Assembly: GCF_003945595.2 (NCBI RefSeq)
Contig: NW_024104118.1
Span: 992,001-1,056,000 of the forward strand
Direction: 5' to 3'
From: Pipra filicauda
Taxonomy: Eukaryota > Chordata > Aves > Passeriformes > Pipridae
DNA: 64,000 nt
Below the pieces are notes generated by a model. That model had not been told where the DNA came from. It was given only the letters and a program-made list of their open reading frames with translations, and did no database searches. The position numbers and the translations under genes were made by a program. How positions within the stretch are numbered: the stretch's first letter is position 1; every line of letters begins with the position of its first letter. This document shows, piece after piece, positions 37,243 through 49,185 of the stretch.

Positions 37243-40200
37243 ATGTCTGCTTGCAACACTTTCACTGAGCACGTCTGGAAACCCGGTGAATGTAAGAACT
37301 GCTTCAAGCCCAAAAGCTTGCACCAGTTACCCCCCGTGTCAGAAAAGAAGCCGCTCTCGCATGGAAACCTGAAACCCAATGCAAACCAAAGCAACAGCCA
37401 GCGGGGGAGAAACAGCGGGAACTTCCGACCGCCCGTGGCCAAGAAACCCACCATAGCTGTGAAACCCACCATGATGGTGGTGGATGGGCAGGGCGTGTGT
37501 GCCGAGATCAGCACCCTGGAGCAGGGGGAGAACAAACCCCTGCCCGCGGGGTGGAACCGAAACAAAGCGGCCTTGAACAAAAAACCACTGAACAACAACA
37601 ACGAAGAGGAAATCGAAGGTTACAGCCACGTCTCCAGGCCTTACGGCAACAACGAGGGGGGGGGGAAGATACCAAATAACAATAATAACGGACTGACAGA
37701 AGTTTTGAAGGAGATTGCAGGTTTGGACACCGCACCTCAGCTCACCGGCAATGAAACGAACTCAAGAGAAACCTTCTTGGGGAGGATAAATAATTGCTAT
37801 AAAAGGTCATTAGAAAGAAAGATCCCTCCGAGCTGCATGGTGGGTGGAATGAAGGATTCACAGAGTAAGCACGTCATTCTGAGTGGAAGCACTGAAGTAA
37901 TAAGTAATGAAGGTGGACGTTTCTGTTATCCAGAGTTCTCTAGCGGAGATGAGAGTGAGGATGACACGTTTTTTGGCAGCATGCAGGAAGAGCATGAGAG
38001 CTGGGACGAGAGTGATGAAGAGTTGCTAGCGATGGAAATTCGCATGAGGGGCCAGCCCCGCTTTGCCAACTTCAGAGCTAACACCCTGTCTCCTGTGCCG
38101 TTCTGTGTGGACAAAAAATGGAACACTGTGCCCCTTCGGAACAAGTCTCTGCAGCGGATCTGTGCAGTAGATTATGACGACAGTTATGATGAAATTTTAA
38201 ATGGTTATGGGGAAGAGACTGTGATTCTCTACGGGCAAGAGAGCATGCAGAGCATGGTATCGTCCGATTCCACGTCTCCTGATTCTTCTCTGACAGAAGA
38301 GTCTCGCTCCGGGACAACGAGCAGTTCTTCACAGAAGCTCTGTAATGGAGGGTTGTCTCCCAGCACTCCTCAGGACCTCAAATTGATTGAACCGGAATAT
38401 GAAAGTCTTTGTGACGATCAGCAAGTGAAGGATGTGTCAAAAGCGCCCAGAAATGCTCCAAAAAGTCTAGAAACTCACAAGGCAGTCCTTGCGCTTCGAC
38501 TGGAGGAGAAGGATGGCAAAATTGCTGTGCAGACTGATAAGCAAGAGAATAAAAGTTCTTCAGATGTTGCTGGTCAAGCAGTAACTATTAATTTGGTGCC
38601 CGTGGAGGAGCAAGCTAAACCTTACAGGGTGGTGAACATGGAACAGCCGGTGTGCAAGCCATATACTGTAGTGGATGTATCAGCTGCCATGACCAATGAA
38701 TGTAAGGAGAATCAGTCTGAAACCTCAGAAACCAAAAATGCATCATCTAACCCAAGCTCACCGGTAACTCCAGGCACACCTGTTGCATCCTCTGCAGCAT
38801 CACCTGTACGTGTAAATGCTAACCTGAAAAAATCCAGTGCAATCAGATACCAGGAAGTGTGGACTTCTAGTACTAGTCCAAGACAGAAGATACCTAAGGT
38901 GGAGCTGATTGCAAACAGCTCAGGACCTTCCGTTCCTCCCAGGAAGACAAGCCACAAGTCAGCTCCTACTTCACCTACAGCTACAAACATTTCTTCAAAA
39001 ACTATCCCCGTTAAGTCTCCCAATTTATCTGAGATAAAATTCAACAGCTACAACAATGCTGGCATGCCACCTTTTCCTATTATCATTCATGATGAGCCCA
39101 CTTATGCCAAGAGTTCCAAAAATGCTATTAAAGTTCCTATTGTAATCAATCCGAACGCTTACGATAACCTGGCTATCTATAAAAGTTTTCTAGGGACCAG
39201 TGGGGAGCTGTCCATCAAAGATAAAACTACCAGTGTGATAAGCCATACATATGAGGAAATAGAAACAGAAAGTACAATAACTGAAGCCATAGGCAGTAAA
39301 CCCGCTGAGTTGTCCCAACCAAAGGGGGTGACGAATAGCTCTGAGTGCAGGCTGGGTTCTGTGGCTCAAAAGGTCCAAGAGTTCAACAGCTGTCTCAGTA
39401 AAAGCCAGATATCCCCACAGAGATGTCACAGTGCTGACCACAGCTCCCCATCAAAAGCTCAAAAGGCAACACAAGAGCCTGCAGCAAAAACAGACGTAAC
39501 GCCGGAGGGTTCTGTTGGCAGCAGTGGTGGCAGAGAGAATGCAAGCACGGTGCTCTCACAGATTGTGGCTTCTATCCAGCCTCCACAATCTCCTCCAGAA
39601 ACACCTCAGTCTGGACCCAAGTCCTGTAGTGTACAAGAACTGTATTCCTTACCTCCGGAGGGAGACACTCCTAAAAACACCCTGGTACGACCCAAATCTC
39701 TGTTTACGTCACAGCCTGAAATAGAGTCCTCCAAGACGGCGGAAAACACTGCTGGGAAAGTGCCGAAAGATCCGCTGTCCCAGCTGGCTGCCGCTCCCTC
39801 TCCAAAGCCAGCGCGAGCCACCCCCAATGCCACGAGTCCTCAGGCAGAGCAGGCACCGCCGTTCCCGCCCCCACGCTCCACCTCCTCGCCCTACCACGCC
39901 AGTAACTTGCTGCAAAGACATTTCAGCAACTGGACCAAACCCACCAGCCCCACCAGGTCCACGGAGGCCGAGTCGATCCTGCACTCGGAGGGGCGTCGCG
40001 CCGACGCGAAACCCAAACGCTGGATATCGTTCAAGAGCTTCTTCCGCCGCAGGAAACCCGACGATGAGGAAGACAAAGAGAAGGAGAGAGAGAGAGGGAA
40101 GCTGGTGGGTCTGGATGGAACTGTTATACACATGCTCCCCCCTCCCCCAGTTCAGCGGCATCACTGGTTCAGCGAGGCCAAGTCGGACTCCAGCGAGAAG

Positions 40201-40403
40201 CCCTCCATCGTTTTCATGTACCGGTGCGAGCCGGCGCCGGCCGAGCCGAAGGCTGACCTCCCACCCAAGGGGGGAGTGGAGTCTGCCATCGCAGAGGCAC
40301 TGGCAAAAGACAAAGGAGAAGCGCAGGAGAAGCCTCCCGAGAGCTCTGACCAGAACCCAGCGAGCCATTCCTCACCACCTCAGATTCCCAAGAAAATCCC
40401 CAG
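37243..40403 (+). CDS. PEAK1: PEAK1 first coding exon: N-terminal scaffold, residues 1-1053 plus two bases of codon 1054
   Basis: PEAK1 is a pseudokinase scaffold of focal adhesions and the actin cytoskeleton, phosphorylated by Src-family kinases. The translation matches remembered vertebrate PEAK1 closely across this exon. Visible in order: a Cys motif near the start (W12-K-P-G-x-C17-x2-C20) shared with the relative PRAG1; a conserved acidic stretch at about 231-265; VPPRK at 564-568; NAYDNL with Y640 (human Y635, a YxN Grb2-type site); HTYEEI with Y670 (human Y665, Src-regulated); FPPPRS from 874; a basic patch with WISFKSFFRRRK near 927; and LPPPPVQ near 965. Most of the rest is Ser/Thr/Pro-rich and presumably disordered. 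The ATG at 37243 has A at -3 and begins the family's usual N-terminus MSACN. The exon ends at AG|GTACTC; without splicing the frame runs 13 more codons to TGA at 40443. A run of ten G lies at 37656-37665. Confidence 0.97.
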
Positions 40404-40852
40404 GTACTCCGCTCGGCTCTTTCAGTCGCTTACTCAGTTGTGAACTGTCCTGTATTTACTGCTGAAAAGGGGGGAACTGAGGAGTTTTGCTACATTAAGT
40501 GTAATTTTTTCAAAGGATATTTGTTTTAGGTAACTTAGAGCATGTTTTAAGAATCTCTCCATTATGTTGGATATCAGAAAAGTTCTTAAAAATTTTTTAG
40601 AAGCAGTAGCTGATATTTGCAGTTTGTCTTGGAGGTTCACTAATGTGTCACAATAGTGTTCCACTGAATCAGATCCATTCTCCTGAATTTTTACTTTAAG
40701 AAAGTGCTTGTATGTTATGGGAAACCAGAGAATTTCTCTGCAGAAGGAGAAGGCAACTATTGAAAAGTACAACAGAAATTAAAAATCTGTGGCTCTTGAA
40801 AGGTGCAGTGCTCAGCTTGATGCTGCACTGCAACATCACTGCAGCATCCCAA

Positions 40853-40858
40853 AATAAA
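40853..40858 (+). promoter_or_regulatory. Possible intronic polyadenylation signal AATAAA
   Basis: A canonical AATAAA sits 410 bases after the read-through stop at 40441-40443. If the first coding donor is not used, it could end a short transcript. No clear GT-rich downstream element was established, and the hexamer is common by chance in AT-rich DNA. Confidence 0.25.
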
Positions 40859-43011
40859 CCATGGAAAAAATTAGAGTACCTATAAAATAATCTTACCTCT
40901 GTCTTGCAAGGCCTTTAGCAGTGGACATGCTTTGTCCCCCAGCAGGATTAGGTGCAGTAGAGCTGGTCACAGCATCATTTGCAGCCAGTCACATGGGCAC
41001 AGTGTGCATTTCCCTGAGTGCTGACCACAGCTGGGGATCTGTTAGAATATTTCTTCCAGTGTTATTACACAAACCAATCCCGAGGTACCTTCAAACTTGC
41101 ATTATCTAATTCATTATAACAATAACCTAATGGTAGGAAATTTAAAATGTTGTAAAGTGTGAGCTAAGTGTGAGCCCCAGAAAATGCATCATGGCAGTGC
41201 TCTTTGGTTTTCTTCCTCCATATTTTGTATAAGAAAGCTGCAGTGTTTTTTAGTTAAGGTGGTTTTAAAGTTGACTTAAGCTAACAGAAATCACTGGGTG
41301 AGCACAGTTAGAGTTGACCATAAACGGATTGCCACTTGTCCTAAAGTAAAATAACTTGGTTTTCTTTCTCCACTCTCTATACAAGAAAATTACTAGCAAC
41401 CCTTGGTCAGAGTGCAGTCTCTCTAGACTTGCCCCAAATTAAATGGGGAGAAGTAGGCAGCTTTAGGGCAGGTTAAAGAATTGGAGGAGTTTGTGCTTTC
41501 GACCCCCTTTACAGGAACCCATTTTTTTCCCATGTATCCAGGGGAAGCTGGAGAAAGTGAGGTTGATTTTGATTGCGTTGCCATCAGGAGATTCTCTTGC
41601 TCCCAGCTCCCCAGGGCCCCCTCTTGTGCTGCCAAGACAGTCCCTGTGGTCACCTGTGCTGAACCAGACTGGGGAAGGGATCCAAGAGGGAAATAACTTT
41701 GCAGGCATTTTTCAGCCAGATCAACTCCCTGGTGTGCCAGGGGACAGGCAGGGAGGAGCAGCTGCTTCTGCCAGTGGTGAGAGGGCAGGAAGAGTTCCTG
41801 ATTCTTGCACTGCCCTGGAGATGGTGCTGTTGGAATGTGTGATATTCTTGCCCTGTGACTGGAGCACCTTCTGCCCTCCCTTTTGAAGGCAATTTGTCAC
41901 TGCTCTGTCTTATTCACTTACTCCAAAAAGTATGTTTGCTCTTTAGTTTTCTGCAGGTTACAATGATACTGGTTAAAACCACGTCTGAGTTTTTCCTGGT
42001 GAAAATGGGAGTCTCCCAAATGTTAGAACGGGAATTTCTCCTTTCTGACAATATTGTCCTATTGTTTCTACACATTTCAAAGGACATACACTGAGATGCT
42101 CAGAAATACATTGTGGGAACACTGGACAGTCAGTAGCTTCATCCTTTAGTTTTTAAATTCAGGTACTTTGATGCCTTGAGTTATTTGGGGTTTTTTAATT
42201 AATTTTTAATAGTCTTAAAAAGACCAAGTGAAACCTTATAGTGCCAAAAAAATGAGGAGTTTTTTTGTTGATTTTTAAGGGGTTTGGCTTTCGTTTTTAA
42301 TATCCCAGTAGGTGAGAATCAGGATTGCCAAATTCCATTTTGGCACAAGCAGGAGACATAACTGATGAGATGCTATGCTTGGTTTGTGTGAGCTCTTCAG
42401 GTATTACTGTGAGGTTGGTGATAATTCGGGCTAAAATAAGTGCATGACAAAGATGTTGAAAATCTTGGGTTAAGCTTGCAGAGGCTTAGAGGAGAATGGA
42501 AGAGCTGAAGATACTGATCAGTGAACAGGACACTTCCCTAACTCAGGATGCCAAGAACAGTAAACTCACTGAAAAAAAAACCAAACTGATGACCTGGAAA
42601 ATAAGATAAGCTTTAAAAATGGCAGATTACTGGGAGGTCTTGAAAGCAAATTAAATAAGATGCAGTATTTACTTACTTTGCAATGTCTTACAAAGCTGCT
42701 GAAGATTGATAACCACAAAAGGACTGAAGGTATTTGAAGTTATCACTAGAAAGGGCAGTTTTTCCTTTGAACAGCACTTGCAAAATACTCAGTTCTTTGG
42801 AAAGCTGAAAATTATCTCTCTGTTATCCAAAGGAACTTGGTTTTGGTTTATCCATGTGATTGTTTCCTTCTGTTTGATGCCAGGACACACATATGCTGGT
42901 TCAAAAGGAGCTAGCAAATGATATATTAAATTTGCCAAAAATTTGTAGATGGATTAATTTGTGCTAAAAATCAGCAGTCACGTCAGCTTTGTCACTAATT
43001 GGAAGAAAAAT

Positions 43012-43032
43012 CAGGTGTTCTCAGAACACCTG
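43012..43032. repeat. Perfect 21-bp palindrome
   Basis: Arms CAGGTGTTCT (43012-43021) and AGAACACCTG (43023-43032) are exact reverse complements around a single C. Each outer end is a CAGGTG E-box and the inner halves are TGTTCT/AGAACA steroid-receptor half-sites in everted order. Function is not known. Confidence 0.8.
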
Positions 43033-43401
43033 TAGTTCATGAAGCAGCAGTTGTTCTCAGGCAAAACCTAAAATTGACCTCTAAAAGGATAACATGATGA
43101 TATTTCTGGCCCGAGTCACTGTAATTGATGGAGGTGGTACAGCACAGTGTGCAATCCACTCATCACAAGTTTAATAAAAAGATTCTTCAAAGGCTTTGTT
43201 ATCTCATAGATCAGAGCGTTGCCATTGGAGTTTCACGAGATTAAGGCTTCTCCTCTCCTTCACTGAGACATCTCTGCTCACCCCCAGCAGCAGCTTTTTA
43301 GATTGAGACATTTCCCAAAAGCAAAGTGCAGCTCAGTGTCCTGCTGCTCCCTTGGCTGTCTGCAGGAAGGGCTCAACTGAATCACCCTCAGAGCCCAACT
43401 C

Positions 43402-43738
43402 CCCTCACTGCTTTAGGTGGCAGAGCTTTGCCAATCCTGAATTTCCCTCACTGCTTTAGGTGGCGGAGCTTTGCCAATCCTGAATTTCCCTCACTGCTTT
43501 AGGTGGCAGAGCTTTGCTAATCCTGAATTTCCCTCACTGCTTTAGGTGGCAGAGCTTTGCTAATCCTGAATTTCCCTCACTGCTTTAGGTGGCAGAGCTT
43601 TGCTAATCCTGAATTTCCCTCACTGCTTTAGGTGGCAGAGCTTTGCTAATCCTGAATTTCCCTCACTGCTTTAGGTGGCAGAGCTTTGCTAATCCTGAAT
43701 TTCCCTCACTGCTTTAGGTGGCAGAGCTTTGCTAATCC
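43402..43738. repeat. Eight-copy 43-bp tandem array (minisatellite)
   Basis: Units start at 43402 and every 43 bp to 43703; the last is 36 bp long. Each reads CCCTCACTGCTTTAGGTGGC, then AGAGCTTTGCTAATCCTGAA and TTT. The first two copies have GCCAATCC instead of GCTAATCC, and the second has GGCGG for GGCAG; copies three to eight are identical, showing recent expansion or homogenisation. Each unit contains a pyrimidine tract ending in TTTAG|GT and an upstream CTAAT, so it looks like a splice acceptor. Confidence 0.98.
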
Positions 43739-44817
43739 CAGTGCAAGTGCCCTGTACACGGCCACCCCCATTGCAGTTACACCTCAAACAAAGAGTTTCC
43801 TTTCACAGATACAAGTCAGCCATAACTTTCCTTTATGGGATCTTTGGCCCAGACTTGGATGAAGTAAAGATCAAACTGTGTGTTTCCTGAAATACTCCCT
43901 TCAGGTAGTGAAGTCTGTATATTCATTTTGTTCTGGTTCAGGTAAGGAAGCATTTTTTCCTAGCTAAAGTTGGGATTACCAATCTGATTCCTAAAATTAT
44001 GTTAACTTTTGCGAAAGGCTTTGAGTTCGTAACCAGCAGATCTGAGCTCTGTGTCTAGAGGAACAGGAATGTTGTGACAGATCACTCAGTAAAAACATTG
44101 GGAATCGTTGTTCTTCAAAAATGTGGCCATATAAGATCAGGGTTACATCCAGAGATAGGCAGGAATAACCACCACTGCCACATTCCACTTCAGCACTGTC
44201 ACTGATCCAGTCCTGCAGATTCCACAGCTGCTTCAGAAACTCCTTGGGAAGATAACAAAATTTGTCAAATCACAGAAGGGCTCCGTTTAAAACAAAGTCC
44301 CTCCCAGTCTGGAGGAGCTCTGGTCTAATTCTTAGGGTGAGGTTCTCACCTGAATCCCAAACCTTTCAAGTACAGCTTGCACAAATTGATGAGGAGAATG
44401 CAAGGATGTTATAGATGAAAAGAAATTTCTTGCTTGAGCAACTCTACTGAAATGGGAGAAATTTTAGGTGGATCAACTCTCCCTTCTTGTCAAATCTCGG
44501 TTGGTTTGCTTTTATCTAGATATCAGCAAGCTTTATCTACCTTACTCAGCAGTGCTTTTAAAAGCATTAACCATTTCTCTTACACTATTTCATCAATTAA
44601 AAACTTGTGAGATTTTTCTCTAGAACATCTCCATGCTGACAGAACTGGAAATGCTGTGTGTGCATTAAGCAATAAGTTTGGTAACGTTTTATGTGGGAAC
44701 TCGTAAACACCAAGGACTGCTAAGGAACCAAGTAGAAGGGATTTTACCATTTATTATTTTATAAATTTAGATTAAGAAATGGTAAATCTGGTATTATTGT
44801 TCTTAACTCCTCTAATA

Positions 44818-44965
44818 CAGTTTGTAAAATGGAAAGAGCGAGAACTTAAAATGGATAAAGAAAAATATATTTTTTATAACGCACAGTTAATCTGTGGAAC
44901 TCATTGCCATTAAGTTTCAGTGACACTAAAGAGCTTAGCAGGATGTCTTTACTGGATTATCAAAT
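44818..44965 (+). mobile_element. Old CR1/L3-like LINE fragment
   Basis: The stretch containing TTAATCTGTGGAACTCATTG CC and AAGAGCTTAGCAGGATGTCT resembles the conserved 3' part of ancient CR1/L3-type elements (attaatctgtggaactc..ttgcc, then aagagcttagcaggattc). It is heavily diverged and its boundaries are approximate. Confidence 0.6.
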
Positions 44966-47900
44966 GTATACCCTTTATCCATGCAAACATCACATTATAC
45001 AAGACTTGGGGGGGGGAAAAATAATATAAATTCTCATACTTCAGGACTAAGCCAGCTTCTAAATAATCAGAATTAGGAACTTTATGGCTTAGCTGTTTCA
45101 GGTTGTCATTTTTAGAAGTTTGTTTCACTTTCCTCTTGGGTGACTGTTCCTGGCTAATGGTGGTGATGAGGAACTGAACTGCAGGAGCCACTGGAATGTT
45201 TTCTGTACCCAGAGTGCACCCTGGAACCTGGGCACTGATGGGCTCTGCTCGGTGTTTTGCAGGAATAAAGTGGTCTGTGTTCTGAGGAGAAGTTGCTGGG
45301 TAAGGTGGCCTTTGACCTCCTTCCACTCATTAACCTCTCTGCATTTTTTCTCCAGCATTATTCAGTCAGTTGAGGCTTTAGATTGGCTTTATTACCTTAC
45401 AAGTGTAGGGCCTGAGGGGATCTCAAAGTGCTCTCTTTGACACTAAATATACGTACAAATTACACAGTTGGTGCTGTGTGTGTGTAAAACTGAGTCATCT
45501 TCCTTGTCACCCCCAACTGTCCTGCTGCCAGTGGCTGCTGCTGTGCTGGTGCACGCTCGGGGAGGGGATCAGATCTCTGCTGGGTCCAAGGCCACATCAG
45601 CTTTTCTCCGTGTTTGTCACTAATTCCTGCCACTGGGATTTATCTGCTGTCTTGCACAGAACTGTGCTCCCTCAGCCTGGCCTCCAGACCTGACCCTCGA
45701 TGAGGAATACACTCTCACAGTCACTTCTTATAAGCATTGCACATTATCTCCCTCCTATTCCTTGCTGTAATTGAGTGGGTGTGCTCTGAATAGAGGAAAA
45801 CACAGGTCACACAATAGCTGTGATTCCAGTGTCCTCACCAGAATTAACACACTACACAGGCAGCTTTCTGGATTCTGCTGTTCCCAAAAGACTGAGACAA
45901 GTTAGACCACACCATCCTTTGGCAATCCTCCAAGAGCTGTGAAGGAGGAGAGCCTGAAGGAAGGAGTTAGGGGCATTTGTCCCTGCAGAAAAATAACACT
46001 TTTAAAACAGTTTTGAGCTTGTGCACATGTGAATGACAAGTATGTGAATTCAGTGGGGTGTTATCTGAAGGACAGTCATTTTTATGGCAAGTTTTTTTGC
46101 TGCACATAATCTCAGCTTCTTAGGAAAACAAACGTGTTCTCTGCGTGCAGAGGGCTGCTTCCTCCAGTAACTGAGTAGTTGTTTAGTGTCAGCCTCTTGT
46201 GCCCAAAGGAGCAGAGTTCTCTAAGATAATTAATTTCCTATGAAGTTTGTTTTTGAAATAAGAAAGGGAAAAAAAAAAGACTTGGACAGAGGAGGCTGCG
46301 CCCACTATGGTAGAAGCTAAATATGTGCTCTTATGCAAGGCATCAAAGAATCCATCCTGGCAAAATAGCTATAAATATCCCAAATAAGGAGATAGCTTTA
46401 AGTATCACTTGCTACCAACAAGCAGATAGAAAGTAATAGAAAATCAGGCTTTAATGGTTCTAATCTCAGAGAACTGCTCGTTTATCAGCTGCTCTTCTCT
46501 TCTGGAAAACTGGTTGTTTTAACTGTTTCGTTCATGAAGCAAAAGCGACTGGGAATTTGGTTCTTGTAGCTCCCAGAGTGAGGATGGTTTCCCCTTCTGT
46601 TCCTCCTGTGTCCTGCCAGCTCTGATGGAGGGTTGCTGGGTCTCTGCACTGTGTCCATGAGCTGGGTCGCTCAGTCTTGGTGTTAACATCCTGGAAAGCA
46701 TTTCCCCATGGATTTCATGGCTTGCCATCGAACTGCTGGGCTTTAAAATGTATTCTTTTGAGGCATGGACTACAGATCTGAGATACTCACTTACTTTTAA
46801 CAGTAGGTTAGTCTTAGTTCCTAAAACTCCTCTTGAAACTTGAACGTGCTTTTCCTTAAGTAATACCATGACTAAGGCCATAGCTGTCATTCCAGAGCAG
46901 TGATGTAGCAGCCTGTGCACTGGATTTCCTTCAGGGAGGCAGGGGAAGAGTTAAGGAGGCAGGGCTGGGGCTGCCTGGCTTCCTGGGGCGCTTTGGCAGG
47001 GCCCAGCCCCAAGGTAAACAGAAGGTGCAGTAGGTGTATCACTGTGCAGAGTTCAGCCCTTGCTCACAGCTTGCACAACTTGTAGCACACCAGAACACTG
47101 TGGAATCAATGGCTCGCCAGAGTTTCAAGACATGATTAAAAGACTCAAGAAGGCCCTGAAAGAATTTCCTTTAATGGGGAATTGTGTGAGTGAGTACAGT
47201 GGGTGAGTTGGTATTTTTTTTCTCTTTCTTCCTTTCTAGCTGTTGGTTTACTTTGGCAAATGGCTTCTGAGCTTAGGTTTAGTGTATGTGCTTGCATGTG
47301 ACTGGTTTGGAGAATGAGTATGTTCTGTACCTCACCAAGCAATACTAAAAAAGTTACTCTGAGATGTGATAACTTCTGGTTTGTGGCAATGACAGAACTG
47401 TAAAGCTGTTAGAACCTATTTCTTCTTAAAGAAAACATTCCTGTCGAGGAATGCAGGTATGTATATTATTTACAGCATTTACAAGTCTGTAGTTAAATTT
47501 CTCCTCATCTTGAGAGCCTCGTTACTGCTTTAATTTTATGTCTGCTTTACTCTGAAATTACAGTAGGTTAACTCTTTAATGTGGATATATTTATGGCACA
47601 TGGAATGTTCCTCACACCATTCCTATGCATGGTACTAAAATGGAACAAAAAAAGGTTTCGCTGATTAAAGATTACATCTTTTTGAACTTATGCCATTTTT
47701 TTCTCTTTTACTAACAAGTTCTAATGAGTTTGGTTTGTGTCAGCCTGCAGTTCAAATTCATGAGTCTGAGCAGAAACAGCATGTGCTCACTGCACTGTCC
47801 TGGGGCTCGTGTCATGCAAAGGACTGGCATGTTTTAACCTCTGCAGTCAGGGATTGCTAGAAGATTGTGTACCATGATTTCCAGGATTTTGGCTTTGCCA

Positions 47901-48988
47901 TAGAGAGAAATATGCCTGTAATTTATGTTAACTCTTTCCAGAAGTTTTAAATGTTTAACACAAAAAATAAGTATCTGTACAGATACATGATGTGGTGATC
48001 ATCTCCTGATGGAAGTGTGTTACTCCTGCCCCTTATGGAAGTCACAAGTAGTTAAAATTCTTGCTGTTGAATTTGATCAGGCTATAGGAATGAGAACTAG
48101 AGAACAGCACATTTGGCTGTAATGAGTATTTGTTTCTGTGAGTGAGAGAATGTAAAGGCATGGAGATATTTTTGCTCTAACATGTTTTTGTGGCATATTA
48201 CTGATAATTGCTGCTATATTTTCAATAGGATTAGGGGGTTTTTATGAAATCTCGACCATTTTTTCATACATATAATGCATAATTTTTAAATTATACTGCA
48301 ATAAATACATCCGTGGAAACTGGTTAAATCCACAATTTTCAGAGCTTTGTGCTATAAGTCATCACAATTTGATTGAAACTTCCTAGCTAAGAGCAGGCAC
48401 AGAGGAATGTGTTCATGGCCTTTTGCAGCTGGCCTAATGCAGGTGGATTTTAATCATGGCTTAGATGAGATTGTGTTGCCCAAAGTGTCGGTTCCCAAAA
48501 CCCTACCAGTATATGAAAATCTGTCATTAAAGTTTTATTTTTTGAGACTTAACCCCCCTTGCTATACCTTGTTATCTTTGGTTAAAGCCCAATTGTTCCA
48601 ATTGGTAAAAAGCACCTCAAACTCTGCTGCTGTCCTGAGTCCCACACGTTTTCCCCGGGGTCACGCCTGCATATGTATGTGCACGGATGCTGATTGTAGC
48701 CAAGCTGTAAAACGTTTTATTATGCCTTGCTATCAAAGGCATTAATTATTATATTCCATGGATTATTATAATTAGTGTAATAGTAACTAACACGTTACTG
48801 TTTCACTCACAAGTTGTTTCTTCTCATGAAGGAAAACTGTAGAAAATTGTCCTTAAAAAAGGAGGGCGAAAGAACTTGTTTCTTTACCGGTTCATTCCCC
48901 CTCCTGGAAATGCCTCACCTGGTATTTTGCCAGGAGGATCTCCTGCCCAGCTTTGACCTCCAGGTGATTTTTGTCCTCTTTGTTTCAG

Positions 48989-49185
48989 TCAAGTGCCCGA
49001 TGACACGACCCTGGAGGACTTGTCCCCTCGTGTCCCCAGAGCCGTGTTTGTGAAGCAGGACAATGGTGGCAGCGCCTCCGTCATTCCCGTGTCCTCGGCG
49101 CGTCCTCCGCAGGGGGAGGAGGAGAAAGAAGAAGCTCCACGTTCTCCCAACTTAAATGCCTGCAGTGCCACGTACAGCAATTTAG
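48989..49185 (+). CDS. PEAK1: PEAK1 second coding exon, residues 1054-1119 plus one base of codon 1120
   Basis: This 197-bp exon is bounded by TGTTTCAG and GTAAGT. With the last two bases of the previous exon its first base makes Ser1054; 65 codons follow, and the last G starts a Gly codon finished by the next exon. The peptide has a variable, charged, Ser/Pro-rich middle (a Glu-rich run EEEKEEAP) and ends in the conserved NACSATYSNLG, which matches human NPCSATYSNLG in the same place. The tyrosine in ATYSNL is a YxN site that may be a phospho-docking site; that is inference. The first half looks weakly conserved compared with human from memory, as expected of a disordered linker between the scaffold and the pseudokinase part. 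Confidence 0.9.

Larger units (their letters stand above)
40404..48988 (+). other. PEAK1: PEAK1 intron between first and second coding exons (8585 bp)
   Basis: The intron opens with GTACTC and closes with TTTGTTTCAG. Joining the flanks gives a Ser codon (ag|t) and keeps the frame. It is AT-rich non-coding sequence apart from an eight-copy 43-bp tandem array at 43402-43738, a short perfect palindrome at 43012-43032 and an old CR1-like fragment near 44818-44965. An AATAAA at 40853-40858 could serve a read-through transcript. ORFs in it are short and resemble no family I know. Confidence 0.85.

Noticed and set aside
39709..40368. 219-codon ORF on - and a 212-codon ORF on + (39827-40465)
   Set aside because: Other-frame shadows of the first PEAK1 coding exon, which has clear family similarity in its own frame.
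43402..43738. CRISPR-like appearance of regular repeats
   Set aside because: The units are contiguous with no unique spacers, in a vertebrate intron; it is a minisatellite.
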